Source: Pseudomonas izuensis (GTDB taxonomy: Bacteria > Pseudomonadota > Gammaproteobacteria > Pseudomonadales > Pseudomonadaceae). Taken from it: a stretch of 64,000 nt of DNA. The stretch is from assembly GCF_009861505.1 (NCBI RefSeq), contig NZ_WTFT01000017.1, positions 1 to 64,000 of the forward strand, read 5' to 3'. The translations under genes and the position numbers were made by a program. The notes below the pieces were generated by a model that was not told the origin of the DNA, did no database searches, and worked only from the letters and a program-made list of their open reading frames with translations. Positions 8,080 through 17,053 of the stretch are shown piece after piece; position 1 is the first letter of the stretch; each line of letters begins with the position of its first letter.

Positions 8080-8733
8080 TTATTTCCAGAGATGGATCGG
8101 CCAGCCGGCCTTTTCGGCATGTTCACGCAACACCGGATCCGGGTTGACCACATGCGGGAAATCCACCTTCAGCAACAACGGCAGATCATTGCGCGAGTCT
8201 GAATAGAAACTCGCGCCCTCCAGGTTTTCCTCTTCGGCATCCAGCCACTCCAGCAACCGGGTGATCTTGCCTTCGCGGTAGGTCAGCGTGCCGACGGTGT
8301 TGCCGGTATAAACCCCGTGCGCCACTTCCAGTTCGATCCCCAGAATCTCGTCGATGCCCAGGCGCTCGGCAATCGGTCCGACCAGGTGCGTGCCCGAGGC
8401 GGAGATCACCAGAATGCGGTCGCCCGCCTTGCGGTGGGCGGCGATGGCTTTGGTGGCGTCGCTGAAGATGATCGGTTCGATGAAGTCTTCTACCCACGGA
8501 CCCACCAGGTGATCGACTTCGGCCGGCGTACGACCGATCAGCGGTTCGAGGCTGAAGGCCATGTAATCCTCCATGGCCAGATGACCCCTGCCGTAGGCGT
8601 CCATCAATTCCTTGTCGCGTCGCAGGAAGGATTCGCCATCGACCCAACCGAGGCGGACCATTTGCTCACTCCACAGCGAGGCGCAATCGCCGTGGATCAG
8701 GGTTTCGTCCAGATCAAAAATTGCCAGGGCCAT
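8080..8733 (-). CDS. HAD-IB family phosphatase (SerB-like)
   Basis: This encodes 217 residues and is cytoplasmic. HAD motifs are complete: DLDET at 7-11 (nucleophile D7, acid D9), Ser111 in VISASGT, Lys156, and SDSRND at 178-183 with the metal-binding aspartates. The cap between motifs I and II is of the C1 helical type seen in phosphoserine and histidinol phosphatases. It is the last gene of the ABC operon, 34 bases after the ATPase gene, so it probably dephosphorylates the imported substrate or its breakdown product. A general HisN/SerB-type annotation is possible; the substrate is unknown. Confidence 0.85.
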   Translation of the reverse strand: MALAIFDLDETLIHGDCASLWSEQMVRLGWVDGESFLRRDKELMDAYGRGHLAMEDYMAFSLEPLIGRTPAEVDHLVGPWVEDFIEPIIFSDATKAIAAHRKAGDRILVISASGTHLVGPIAERLGIDEILGIELEVAHGVYTGNTVGTLTYREGKITRLLEWLDAEEENLEGASFYSDSRNDLPLLLKVDFPHVVNPDPVLREHAEKAGWPIHLWK

Positions 8734-8767
8734 CAGTGCAGTTCTCTCTTCAACATCAGCAAGGGCA

Positions 8768-9757
8768 TCAGGCTACCTCACACAGGGCCGTCGGATCGAT
8801 GGAAAGTGCCAGGCGCTGACCATCGGGGTGCAGATCGCTGGCCGAGCGGTTGAGTACGTCCACCACCAATTCCACGCCCCGGGCTTCGATCCGGTAACGA
8901 ATCACGTTACCCAGCAGGCTGTGGCTGCGCACTTGTGCATCGAGTTCGCCGTTCAGGCTCAATTCGATGGCCTCCGGGCGAATCGCAATACGATGATTGA
9001 CCGGCCGCTGCAGCAGTTTTGTCGCGCTCTCGGCGTCCAGCAGGTTGTAATTGCCGATGAACCCCGCGGCGAACACATCCACGGGGGCGGTGTACAAGGT
9101 TTCGGCGTCACCGCTCTGTACGATTTTTCCCTGATTCATCAGGAAAATCCGGTCAGACATGGTCAGGGCTTCTTCCTGATCGTGTGTGACGAAAATGGTG
9201 GTCAGGCCCAGTTCGCGCTGGATCTGACGGATCTGTTCACGCAGGTGCTTGCGGATTCGCGCATCGAGGGCCGACAGTGGTTCATCCAGCAGCAGCAAGC
9301 GTGGCCGGGTCACCAGCGAGCGGGCGAGGGCAACGCGCTGGCATTGGCCGCCGGACAGCTGATGTGGATAGCGGGCGGCAAAATCATGCAACTCCACCAG
9401 CTTCAGCACTTCGGCGATGCGTTTCTGGCTATCGTCGGCGTTGACCTTCTGCATGCGCAAACCAAAGGCGACGTTCTGTTCGACGGTCATGTTGGGGAAC
9501 AGCGCATAACTCTGGAACACCATGCCGATCCCGCGCTTCTGCGGGCTCAACGGCACAATATCGACACCATCGAGCAGAATCTTGCCGCCATCCACTGAGG
9601 TCAGCCCGGCGATGCAGCGCAGCAGCGTGGATTTACCGCAACCGGACGGGCCGAGCAAGGTGACGAACTCACCCTTTTGAATTTCGCAATTGATGTCGCT
9701 GAACACCGTGGTGCCCGCGTAGTCCTTTTTAAGATGTTGGACGCTGACATAGCTCAT
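8768..9757 (-). CDS. ABC transporter ATP-binding protein (PotA/FbpC-like)
   Basis: This encodes 329 residues. Walker A is GPSGCGKST (36-44), the Q-loop is FQSYALFPN, the ABC signature is LSGGQ (134-138), Walker B is LLLLDEP (154-160), and the switch His is in FVTHDQ. A C-terminal TOBE-like domain of about 90 residues follows, as in importers for iron, polyamines and 2-aminoethylphosphonate. It energises the two permeases encoded immediately upstream. Its start overlaps the stop of permease 2 by 4 bases, so translation is probably coupled. Confidence 0.92.
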   Translation of the reverse strand: MSYVSVQHLKKDYAGTTVFSDINCEIQKGEFVTLLGPSGCGKSTLLRCIAGLTSVDGGKILLDGVDIVPLSPQKRGIGMVFQSYALFPNMTVEQNVAFGLRMQKVNADDSQKRIAEVLKLVELHDFAARYPHQLSGGQCQRVALARSLVTRPRLLLLDEPLSALDARIRKHLREQIRQIQRELGLTTIFVTHDQEEALTMSDRIFLMNQGKIVQSGDAETLYTAPVDVFAAGFIGNYNLLDAESATKLLQRPVNHRIAIRPEAIELSLNGELDAQVRSHSLLGNVIRYRIEARGVELVVDVLNRSASDLHPDGQRLALSIDPTALCEVA

Positions 9758-10554
9758 TCGCTTTTGTCCTTGTTCAAGATATTGGCCGCCCAGGTCAGAA
9801 CCAGTACGAAGAAGAAGTAGGAAATCACCAGTGCACTGGTGAAGTGGCCGCTGCTGTTGCGCATGTTGTTGAGGTAGACCTGCAGGGTTTCGTAGCGGGT
9901 GCCGACGAGGATGTTGGCGAAGACGAACTCACCGAACAGGAACGAGAACGACAGCAGCAAGGCCACCATCAAGCCCTTGCGCAGGTTTGGCAGCACCACC
10001 AGGACCGCTGCCTGGAAGGTGCTGGCGCCGAGCAGTTGGGCGGCGTCCATCAGGTCGCGCAGGTTGATCGCTTGCAGGTTGTTGGTGATCGCCCGGTACA
10101 TGAACGGCAGCGCCACGGTGAAGTAGCAACCAATCAGGATCCACGGCGTGCCGACCATGGCAAACGGCCCGGATCCGTAGAGCTGCAACAGCCCCACCGA
10201 CGACACCACCGGCGGTACGGCGAAGGGCAGCAGGATCAGGATGTTCATCAGCGCATCGAGTTTCGGGAAATGGTAATGCACCACGAACAGCAACGGCAGA
10301 ATCAGCACCACCGACAGTATCAGCGCACCGATGCAAACCACTAGAGATTGGCCGAAAGCACTCAGGAAGCGCGGATCGCTCCAGAGTTGCAAGTACCATT
10401 TGGTGCTGAAACCGCTGGGCAGGATGGTGGCCGACCAACTGCTGGAAATCGAGTAGATAAAGGTGCCGAGCAACGGCAATAACAGGATGGCAAACAGCAG
10501 GTAGACCACGACCCTATGGTAGATACCGGCGGGCCCCAATTCAGCGCGAGACAT
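9754..10554 (-). CDS. ABC transporter inner-membrane permease 2
   Basis: This encodes 266 residues with six predicted membrane helices (the first at about 15-37) and a binding-protein-dependent transport loop around DLMDAAQLLGASTFQAAVLVV. This EAA-type motif contacts the ATPase. It is the second half of the heteromeric channel with permease 1 and overlaps both neighbours slightly. Family: PotC/FbpB-like, including 2-aminoethylphosphonate (PhnV-type) permeases. Confidence 0.9.
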   Translation of the reverse strand: MSRAELGPAGIYHRVVVYLLFAILLLPLLGTFIYSISSSWSATILPSGFSTKWYLQLWSDPRFLSAFGQSLVVCIGALILSVVLILPLLFVVHYHFPKLDALMNILILLPFAVPPVVSSVGLLQLYGSGPFAMVGTPWILIGCYFTVALPFMYRAITNNLQAINLRDLMDAAQLLGASTFQAAVLVVLPNLRKGLMVALLLSFSFLFGEFVFANILVGTRYETLQVYLNNMRNSSGHFTSALVISYFFFVLVLTWAANILNKDKSE

Positions 10555-11404
10555 GGTAGCTCCTCTTCAACAGCAGCTGATGCACGATGGTCACCAGGGT
10601 CATCAACGCCACCAGCACCACAGCCAGGGCGCTGGCCAGGTTCGGGTCCAGGGAAATGTCACCCGAAACCATCGCCGCGATGCGGATTGGCATCACGTTG
10701 AAGTTGCCGGTGGTCAGGGCGTACACCGTGGCGTAGGCGCCGAGTGCGTTGGCCAGCAGGATCACGAAGGTGCCAAGCAGGGCCGGGGTCAGCACCGGCA
10801 GACCGATGTGGCGCCAGAACTGCCAGCCGTTGGCACCGAGCAGCGCTGCGGACTCGCGCCAGTCTTCGCGCAAGGCATCAAAGGCCGGGTAAAGCAGCAA
10901 CACGCCCAGGGGAATCTGGAAGTAGGTGTAGAGAATGATCACTCCGGTTTTCGAATACAGGTTGAAGTCCTGAATGATCCCGGCCTGCTTGAGCATGATG
11001 GTGAAGGTGCCGTTGAAGCCCAGCAAAATGATGAACGCAAAGGCCAGGGGCACGCCGGCGAAGTTGCTGGTCATGTTGGCGAAGGCGTTGACGAAGTTGC
11101 GTAGTTTCGAGTCGACACGGCGCAGGGAGTAGGCACCGAGCACGGCAATGATGATGCCGAACACGCTCGACCAGAAACTGATCTCGAGGCTGTACTGGAT
11201 CGCCTGCAGATAGAACTTCGAATTGAAGATCCTGGTGAAGTTGGCCAGGCCCCAGCCGAACTCTTCCGATTCCAGGCTGTTGATCATCACCCACACCAGT
11301 GGGGCGATTTCGAACACGATAAAGAACAGGGCGAAGGGTACCAGGCACAAGGCTGCCAGCCATTTGCCGCGCGTCATGGAGGTCACTTGAGCAGCTCCCG
11401 ACAT
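10541..11404 (-). CDS. ABC transporter inner-membrane permease 1
   Basis: This encodes 287 residues with about six transmembrane helices and an EAA-type loop around DWRESAALLGANGWQFWRHI. It is PotB-like (PhnU-type in phosphonate systems). It overlaps the end of the phosphatase gene upstream by 22 bases and the next permease by 14. A later in-frame ATG at 11377 (MTRGKWLAALC) would begin just after the upstream stop and close to the first membrane helix, and may be the true start. Neither start has a strong ribosome-binding site. Confidence 0.88.
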   Translation of the reverse strand: MSGAAQVTSMTRGKWLAALCLVPFALFFIVFEIAPLVWVMINSLESEEFGWGLANFTRIFNSKFYLQAIQYSLEISFWSSVFGIIIAVLGAYSLRRVDSKLRNFVNAFANMTSNFAGVPLAFAFIILLGFNGTFTIMLKQAGIIQDFNLYSKTGVIILYTYFQIPLGVLLLYPAFDALREDWRESAALLGANGWQFWRHIGLPVLTPALLGTFVILLANALGAYATVYALTTGNFNVMPIRIAAMVSGDISLDPNLASALAVVLVALMTLVTIVHQLLLKRSYHVSR

Positions 11405-12189
11405 ACGGGTTTGTCGTGGGGTACGCCCAATAACTCGCAGACGGTGCCGCAGATTTCGGTCTGTTTCGGTGCGGCGCCGGCATTGAAGCTGAAGGCATCG
11501 CCGAGCACGAACAGCGGCACTTCGCGTTCCTCGGGCAGCAGGCCGTTATGGGAGCGGTCGTTGTTCATGCCATGGTCGGCGGTCACCAGCACCTGATAAC
11601 CGGCGTCGAGCCAGCCTTGCAGGTAGTCGGCGAGGATGATGTCCGCCGAACGTGCGCTGTTGCGATACTGCGGGGTGTCGAGGCCGTGCTTGTGCCCGGC
11701 GTCGTCGATGTTCATGGGGTGCACCAGCAGGAAATTCGGTGCATGGCGCAGGCGCAGGTTTTCGGCGTCGGCGAACAGGTGTGAGTCGGGGTAGTGATCG
11801 CTCCAGTAGAAGTGCCCGTGCTGGATCGGCAGGTCGGGGGAGTCGGTGTGACGATCCCGGGCCGCCACGAACGGCGAGCGGTTATACAACTCACTGACCC
11901 AGTGATACGCCGCTGCGGCGGTCTTCAGGCCGGCGTCGGTGGCGTAGTGGTAAATGCTGCGCTGGTTGGACAGGCGCGAGACGTTGTTATGAACGATGCA
12001 GCTGTCGATCGGCGTGACGCCGGTCAGGATGCATTCGTAAAGCGGTCGGGACAGTGCCGGCAATGCACACTCCAGTTTGTAGAGCGCTGCGCGGCCTGCG
12101 CCGACGTAAGCCTGCAGGTGCCCCATGGCGTGGCGCGCGACTTCGTAATTGAGGCCGTCGAGCACGACAAGGATGACGTTGTGCTTCAT
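11383..12189 (-). CDS. Cytoplasmic alkaline-phosphatase-superfamily hydrolase
   Basis: This encodes 268 residues from the start at 12189; upstream in-frame codons run into a REP element. It belongs to the nucleotide pyrophosphatase/phosphodiesterase and phosphonoacetate hydrolase group. Metal ligands are visible in VVLDG (D11), NIDDAGHKHG (161-169) and TADHGM (204-208). The expected Thr/Ser nucleophile is Ser47 in PALSRP. There is no signal peptide, so it acts inside the cell on what the ABC system imports. The enzyme could cleave a phosphodiester, a phosphomonoester or a C-P bond; the sequence does not decide. The next gene, permease 1, overlaps its end. Confidence 0.85.
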   Translation of the reverse strand: MKHNVILVVLDGLNYEVARHAMGHLQAYVGAGRAALYKLECALPALSRPLYECILTGVTPIDSCIVHNNVSRLSNQRSIYHYATDAGLKTAAAAYHWVSELYNRSPFVAARDRHTDSPDLPIQHGHFYWSDHYPDSHLFADAENLRLRHAPNFLLVHPMNIDDAGHKHGLDTPQYRNSARSADIILADYLQGWLDAGYQVLVTADHGMNNDRSHNGLLPEEREVPLFVLGDAFSFNAGAAPKQTEICGTVCELLGVPHDKPVCRELLK

Positions 12190-12228
12190 AGGGGCAAAAA
12201 CTCCGTGAAACAAATGGATCGACGAAAT

Positions 12229-12316
12229 CTGTAGGAGCCGGCTTGCTGGCGATTGCATCACCCCGATGCCCGGAGAGACCGCGGTGACTGGATCGCCAGC
12301 AAGCCGGCTCCTACAG
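12229..12316. repeat. REP pair (GGAGCCGGCTTGCTGGCGA type)
   Basis: Inverted TGTAGGAGCCGGCTTGCTGGCGAT units lie between the binding-protein gene and the rest of its operon. In this position such hairpins often stabilise the upstream mRNA and favour high binding-protein expression. Confidence 0.88.
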
Positions 12317-12324
12317 ATGAAGCA

Positions 12325-13389
12325 TTACTTCATTTCTACAATGACTTCTTCGTTCCACTTCTGAGGCAGTGCCTTGGAGGTCTTTTCCCACGCATCCGCG
12401 TCCTTGATCGGCGTGACCTTTTTGTACTGCTCGTTCGGCAGCAGCTTGGCCTGGACATCGGCTGGCAGGGTCAGGTGCTCGGCGCGGATCGGACGGGCGT
12501 TGCCTTTGGCCAGGTTGATCTGGCCCGCGTCGCTGAAGATGTACTCACGGGTCAGCTTGGCGGCGTTCGGGTTCTTGGCGTATTTGTTGATGATGGTGGT
12601 GTAACCGGAAATCACCGAACCGTCGGATGGAATCAGTACGGTGTAGTCATCCGGATTGGCCATCTTGGCCTTGTAGCTCAAGCCGTTGAAGTCCCAGACC
12701 ACGCCGACTTCGATCTCGCCTTTTTCCATGGTGGCGATGGTCGGGTTGGCCATCGACAGGCGACCCTGTTTGGCGATGTCGGCGAACAGATCCAATGCAG
12801 GCTTCAGATTCTTCTCGTCGCCACCGTTGGCCAGTGCCGCGGCCAGTACGCCGTTGGCGGCCTGGGCTGCGGTGCTCACGTCGCCGATGGACACCTTGTA
12901 TTTGCCGTCCTTGAGGTCAGCCCACTTGGTGGGGGCTTCGGAACCGTGCAACAACTTATTGTTGACGATGAAAGCGATAGTGCCGGTGTAGGCCAAGGCC
13001 CAGTGACCGTCCTTGTCTTTAGCCCAGGCAGGCACCTGGTCCCAGGTGGATGGCTTGTAAGGCTGGGTTACGTTCTGTTTCACCGCGATCGGGCCGAAGG
13101 CTGCACCGACGTCGCCGATGTCGGCGCTGGCGTTATCTTTTTCAGCGGCGAATTTGGCGATTTCCTGAGCCGAGCTCATGTCGGTGTCGATGTGTTTCAA
13201 ACCATAGGTCTTGGCCAGGTCTTCCCAGGTACCTTTCCAGTTGGCCCAGTCATCGGGCATGCCGACACTGTTGACCGCGCCTTCCGCTTTCGCAGCGGCT
13301 TCAAGGGTTTTCAAATCATCAGCCGCCATGGCGGCGGTGCACATGGCAATGGTCGAGCCTAACAGTGATGCCAGGAAAAGCTTTTTCAT
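12325..13389 (-). CDS. Periplasmic substrate-binding protein of the ABC importer
   Basis: This encodes 354 residues with a clear signal peptide (KKLFLASLLGSTIAMCTAAMAA). The mature protein resembles the iron/2-aminoethylphosphonate/spermidine class of binding proteins (SBP_bac_6/PotD-like), with DIGDVGAAFGP and GVVWDFNGL in the usual places. It is the first gene of the six-gene operon and would determine specificity. Company with two intracellular phosphatase-type enzymes and a PhnF-like operator favours a phosphonate or phosphate-ester ligand over iron or polyamine. A TGGTCTAGGTCA site lies 47 bases upstream of the start. Confidence 0.88.
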   Translation of the reverse strand: MKKLFLASLLGSTIAMCTAAMAADDLKTLEAAAKAEGAVNSVGMPDDWANWKGTWEDLAKTYGLKHIDTDMSSAQEIAKFAAEKDNASADIGDVGAAFGPIAVKQNVTQPYKPSTWDQVPAWAKDKDGHWALAYTGTIAFIVNNKLLHGSEAPTKWADLKDGKYKVSIGDVSTAAQAANGVLAAALANGGDEKNLKPALDLFADIAKQGRLSMANPTIATMEKGEIEVGVVWDFNGLSYKAKMANPDDYTVLIPSDGSVISGYTTIINKYAKNPNAAKLTREYIFSDAGQINLAKGNARPIRAEHLTLPADVQAKLLPNEQYKKVTPIKDADAWEKTSKALPQKWNEEVIVEMK

Positions 13390-13435
13390 TCCGAAGCTCC
13401 TATGGGCGTTTTCAACGCTGCGATTGCGGTGGTGT

Positions 13436-13447
13436 TGGTCTAGGTCA
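13436..13447. promoter_or_regulatory. Candidate PhnF/HutC-type operator, ABC operon side
   Basis: TGGTCTAGGTCA, close to the inverted-repeat form TGGTnTAnACCA known for PhnF-type regulators. It sits 47 bases upstream of the binding-protein start. The second copy is at 13725. Confidence 0.55.
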
Positions 13448-13724
13448 GCAATACCTGAGCCAATCTAAGGGGGCTCGATGACACTTTGATGTCGTTCGTC
13501 GTCCGGCTGGAGGTCAAGTTGCCCGGTATTGGAGGGTGCCTGATAAGCGTAGACCATCATCGAAGGCCCGCCGTACAAGGACTTGGCCGAGGTATTGCAC
13601 AGTTTTTATTGATTTGTTGGCGTAACCGTTCAGCCCCTTGTCATCGCTCAGTCATGTGCACTGCCTACGCTTGCAGGAAGTTGATCGAGCCGATTTGTCG
13701 TGCGGTTCTGCCCCGAAACAGTGC

Positions 13725-13736
13725 TGGTCTAGTCCA
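13725..13736. promoter_or_regulatory. Candidate PhnF/HutC-type operator, regulator side
   Basis: TGGTCTAGTCCA, within the longer near-palindrome CTGGTCTAGTCCAG. It ends 14 bases before the regulator's ATG, a position that suggests autorepression. Confidence 0.6.
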
Positions 13737-13750
13737 GATAGGTAACGTTG

Positions 13751-14464
13751 ATGCGTGATGAGGCAACAAAAGCGGTGACAGCCATTGGCCAAGTGCTTCA
13801 GGAGCAGCTCGATCACGGGTTGCTCGCGCCTGGAAGCAAATTGCCGGCTGAGCGCAAGCTCAGTGAATTATTCGGGACCACACGGATCACTGTGCGCGAG
13901 GCGTTGTTGCAACTGGAGGCTCAGGGGCAGATTTATCGCGAGGAGCGGCGTGGCTGGTTCGTTTCGCCACCGCGCCTGGCCTATAACCTGATGCAGCGCA
14001 GTCACTTTCACGCGATGGTCAGCGCCCAGGGGCGAGCGCCATCCACCGAGGTGATTTCTGCGCGTTTGCAACCGGCGTCGGCGGCGGTCTGTGCCTGGTT
14101 GCAGTTGCCAGCGCTGTCGAGCGTGATTCAGATCTGCCGTTCACGACGCATCGATGGGCGACTGGTGTTGTATGTGGAGCATTACCTGAACCCGCAGTAT
14201 TTTCCGGGGATTCTGGAATTCGATTTGAATCAGTCGATCACCGAGTTGTATGCGCGGCACTACGATTTGCATTACGGGCGAGTGCGTTTCGAGATTGTGC
14301 CGACGGCGTTGTCGGTGGATGCCGCGGCGGCGTTACGGGTATCGGTGGGGAGCCCGGGGTTGCGCATTGCGCGGGTCAATTATGATCAGCATGAGCGCTT
14401 GATCGACTGTGACCTGGAGTTTTGGCGCCATGATGCGATTCATGTTGGTGTAGATGTGGTCTGA
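13751..14464 (+). CDS. GntR-family (HutC/UTRA) transcriptional regulator
   Basis: This encodes 237 residues. An N-terminal winged helix-turn-helix (about 5-72) carries GSKLPAERKLSELFGTTRIT and TVREALLQLEAQG. A C-terminal UTRA ligand-binding domain (about 90-235) contains the conserved RSRRIDGRLVLYVEHYLN stretch. HutC-subfamily proteins bind small ligands such as urocanate, sugar phosphates or phosphonates and usually repress an adjacent operon. It is divergent from the ABC operon and almost certainly controls it. The ATG at 13751 is used; the TTG just before it is also in frame. Confidence 0.9.
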   Translation: MRDEATKAVTAIGQVLQEQLDHGLLAPGSKLPAERKLSELFGTTRITVREALLQLEAQGQIYREERRGWFVSPPRLAYNLMQRSHFHAMVSAQGRAPSTEVISARLQPASAAVCAWLQLPALSSVIQICRSRRIDGRLVLYVEHYLNPQYFPGILEFDLNQSITELYARHYDLHYGRVRFEIVPTALSVDAAAALRVSVGSPGLRIARVNYDQHERLIDCDLEFWRHDAIHVGVDVV

Positions 14465-14476
14465 GCTTTTGACTTT

Positions 14477-14566
14477 CTGTGGGAGCAAAGCTTGCTCGCG
14501 ATGCAGGCGCCGCGGTCTATCGCAGGATTGCGTCGATGCTATCGCGAGCAAGCTTTGCTCCCACAA
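14477..14566. repeat. REP pair
   Basis: Inverted CTGTGGGAGCAAAGCTTGCTCGCGAT units between convergent genes. Confidence 0.9.
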
Positions 14567-14577
14567 AGGCCGTGGTG

Positions 14578-16734
14578 CTATTCCTTCTGCGGGCCACCAC
14601 CCGCGGTAATCACCTGCACACTCATCCTTGGCGTCGCCAGGTCCATCCCTGCTTCATCCATATGCCGTTTCAGCGACAGGTTGAACGCCCGGGAAACCTC
14701 CCACTGCTTGATCGGCGCGGTCTTGAAGCGGGCGCGCAGAATCGCGTTGCCGGATTCGAAACTTTCCACACCCTGAATCTCCAGCGGCGACCAGATGTTG
14801 CGCCGTTGCAGCGGGTCGGTGCGCATTTTCTGGCCGACTTCGCGCATCAGTTTGATCGCGTTGTCGATGTCCATGCTGGCCGGTACGGCAACCCGGAAGA
14901 TCGCGTAGCCGAATTCCCGGGAGTAGTTCTTGATGCTTTTGATTTCGCTGAACGGAATGGTATGGACGATGCCGTCGATGTCCCGCAGGCGCACGGTGCG
15001 AATGGTCAGGCCTTCGACCGTGCCCAGGTGCCCGCCGACATCCACGTAGTCGTCGATGGCCAGGGAATCTTCGATGATGATGAACAGGCCGGTGATCAGG
15101 TCGGCCACCAGCGATTGCGCGCCGAAACCGATGGCCAGGCCGATCACGCCGGCACCGGCCAGCAGTGGCGTGACGTTCATGCCCATGTTCGCCAGGGCGA
15201 CGATCAGCGCAATGATGAATATCGCCACGAACAGCACGTTGCGGATCAGCGGCATCATCGTCTGTGCCCGGGCGTTGGCCAGGCCTTTGCGCGAGCGGGT
15301 GAGGGCGTGGTGCACGGCGGTGTCGCTGAGGATCCAGATCAGCCAGGCGAAGATCAGCGTGCCGCCGAGGCTGAACAGTTTGACGCTGATTTCATGGCCT
15401 TCGCCTTCGGTGAAGCTGATCAGCGACATACCCCAGACCCGCAGGCCGAGTTCGATGAACGCCAGCCAGACCAGCAGATGCGCGAGGGTGTAGAAGAAGC
15501 TTTTCAGGCGTTCGGAGTACAGCGCGTGGCGCTTCACGCCGCGTTGCGGCTTGAGGGCATGGCGACGCACCAGGCCATTGATGACCATGCACAGCACCAG
15601 CAACACGGTGCAGATCAGCGATTGACGCAAGGCGGTGCTGGTATCGCCGGCCGAAACGAAGGTGGCGAACAGCGAAATGCCCACCAACACCAGCGCCGGC
15701 ACGAACCAGAAGGTGCCGAGAATTTCGATCGTGTCGCTGAGGGCGCGGCGGGTCAGGCGTCGTGACAGTGGCTGGTTGCGGATCAGATGCGCAACCGGGC
15801 GCCGGAAGCGCAGGATGAACAGCCCCGTGGACAGCGCCGCCAGGACGTTGGCCACCGTCGCGGCGGAATGCGCCAGATGCACGCCCAGGCTTTCGATCAG
15901 GCGTGGGTCGTTCAGGGCTTCACCGAACGCGGCGAAGCTGCCGATCAGCCACAGCGGCCGAAAGGCCTGATGGCGCAGGATGTACAAGGCCCGGTGACGG
16001 TGCGGGCCGTCGAGCAGGGAAAAGGCGATGACGCAGACCGCGGAAAAACAGGTGCCCACCACCAGCGCATAAGCCAGCACCATGGCCAGGCTTTTACCCA
16101 GCGACGATGGCAGGGCGTAGCTCATGTACACCGTGATGACCAGGGCGATCAGCCATGGTCCGAGCTTGCGCAGGGCGAAGCGCAGCATGTCCAGGGCCCG
16201 AGGGTGTTGCGGCAGCTCTTCGGTCAGGCCGAAACGCATGCGTACCCGATGGCTGAGCCAGATCAACGCGGCTGCCAGCAGGCTCCAGATCATCAGAATC
16301 ATGGCGAAGGCGAAAATGATCGGTAGCCATTCGTTGGCTGGCAGCACCAGCTCGATCAGTTCGTCCCTGGCCAGGTTGAATTCGTCGGACCAGCGCGTGA
16401 TCGGGCTGTCGGCACCGGAAAACTGTTTTTCGAAACTGGCCAGGGTGCCGCCGATCAGGCCCAGCACGCCTTCTTCGGTAGTCGGCTGGGCCTTTTTCGT
16501 GACATCGCGCAGTTTCTTCAAATCCGCCAGCAGCTTGGTGCGCTGTTGATCGTTTTCCAGGGACTTGATCACTTCGTCGAGGGATTGCCCGAGGGGTTCC
16601 TGCGCCTCTGGCTGGGCTTTCGCCGAACTGTTGAGCAGGCTCGGCAAACCGGCCGCCTGGGCTGGCGCCATCGGCAGCAGCGTCATCAGGCAGACAAGGA
16701 AAAAACACGGCAAGGCAAAAAGACGAGCGAGCAC
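14578..16734 (-). CDS. Large MscS-family mechanosensitive channel
   Basis: This encodes 718 residues. A signal peptide (ARLFALPCFFLVCLMTLL..AQA) is followed by a periplasmic helical region (about 35-140), many transmembrane helices, and a C-terminal MscS core. The pore-lining segment reads LLAGAGVIGLAIGFGAQSLV and the beta domain begins near GLFIIIEDSLAIDDYVDV. The length and layout resemble E. coli YbiO-type channels rather than the small MscS. It should open on hypo-osmotic shock to release solutes. It is monocistronic, with REP palindromes beyond its 3' end. Confidence 0.93.
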   Translation of the reverse strand: MLARLFALPCFFLVCLMTLLPMAPAQAAGLPSLLNSSAKAQPEAQEPLGQSLDEVIKSLENDQQRTKLLADLKKLRDVTKKAQPTTEEGVLGLIGGTLASFEKQFSGADSPITRWSDEFNLARDELIELVLPANEWLPIIFAFAMILMIWSLLAAALIWLSHRVRMRFGLTEELPQHPRALDMLRFALRKLGPWLIALVITVYMSYALPSSLGKSLAMVLAYALVVGTCFSAVCVIAFSLLDGPHRHRALYILRHQAFRPLWLIGSFAAFGEALNDPRLIESLGVHLAHSAATVANVLAALSTGLFILRFRRPVAHLIRNQPLSRRLTRRALSDTIEILGTFWFVPALVLVGISLFATFVSAGDTSTALRQSLICTVLLVLCMVINGLVRRHALKPQRGVKRHALYSERLKSFFYTLAHLLVWLAFIELGLRVWGMSLISFTEGEGHEISVKLFSLGGTLIFAWLIWILSDTAVHHALTRSRKGLANARAQTMMPLIRNVLFVAIFIIALIVALANMGMNVTPLLAGAGVIGLAIGFGAQSLVADLITGLFIIIEDSLAIDDYVDVGGHLGTVEGLTIRTVRLRDIDGIVHTIPFSEIKSIKNYSREFGYAIFRVAVPASMDIDNAIKLMREVGQKMRTDPLQRRNIWSPLEIQGVESFESGNAILRARFKTAPIKQWEVSRAFNLSLKRHMDEAGMDLATPRMSVQVITAGGGPQKE

Positions 16735-16810
16735 TGGGCGGTCAACCTCGGGGTGAGCGGGTCGACCGAGTGTACGAGCCCGTCAAATTCAATGCGAGTC
16801 GGGGGAGGAT

Positions 16811-16987
16811 TTATTCGTTGAGTTTGGCGAGGATCTTGTACACCACGGTGGCGAGGATCAACAGCATGCCGATCCACATGGCGAATACGCCGGCGTTCTT
16901 GTCGCGAAAGTTGAAGCCGATTGCCAGCAGGATCATCCCGGCGAGGATCGGGATCAGCATGCCGTGGAAGGAGGACATCGAAATCAT
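16811..16987 (-). CDS. Small two-helix membrane protein
   Basis: This encodes 58 residues. Two hydrophobic segments (about 8-25 and 33-52) flank a short FNFRDKNAG loop, and the protein ends with a charged ILAKLNE tail. The coding frame begins at the ATG at 16987; no strong ribosome-binding site is visible, though an AAGG lies upstream. It lies 76 bases upstream of the MscS-type gene on the same strand and may be co-transcribed. I do not recognise a named family. The clean two-helix pattern and Pseudomonas-like codon use support a real gene. Confidence 0.6.
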   Translation of the reverse strand: MISMSSFHGMLIPILAGMILLAIGFNFRDKNAGVFAMWIGMLLILATVVYKILAKLNE

Positions 16988-17053
16988 GGTGACTGCCTTG
17001 TCGGGGGAGGTGATTGAAGTCTAGGTTGGATTTTGCAGGGCTGTTGCTGACTT

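Larger units (their letters stand above)
13390..13750. promoter_or_regulatory. Divergent promoter region of ABC operon and regulator
   Basis: These 361 bases lie between the binding-protein gene (minus) and the GntR/UTRA regulator (plus). I found no other gene in them. Their notable content is two TGGTCTAG-containing near-palindromes, one close to each start codon. Promoter elements cannot be assigned confidently by eye. Confidence 0.6.

Noticed and set aside
14479..15765. Plus-strand frame of 428 codons opposite the MscS gene
   Set aside because: It starts in a REP pair and has the Gln/His/Asp-rich composition of an antisense shadow.
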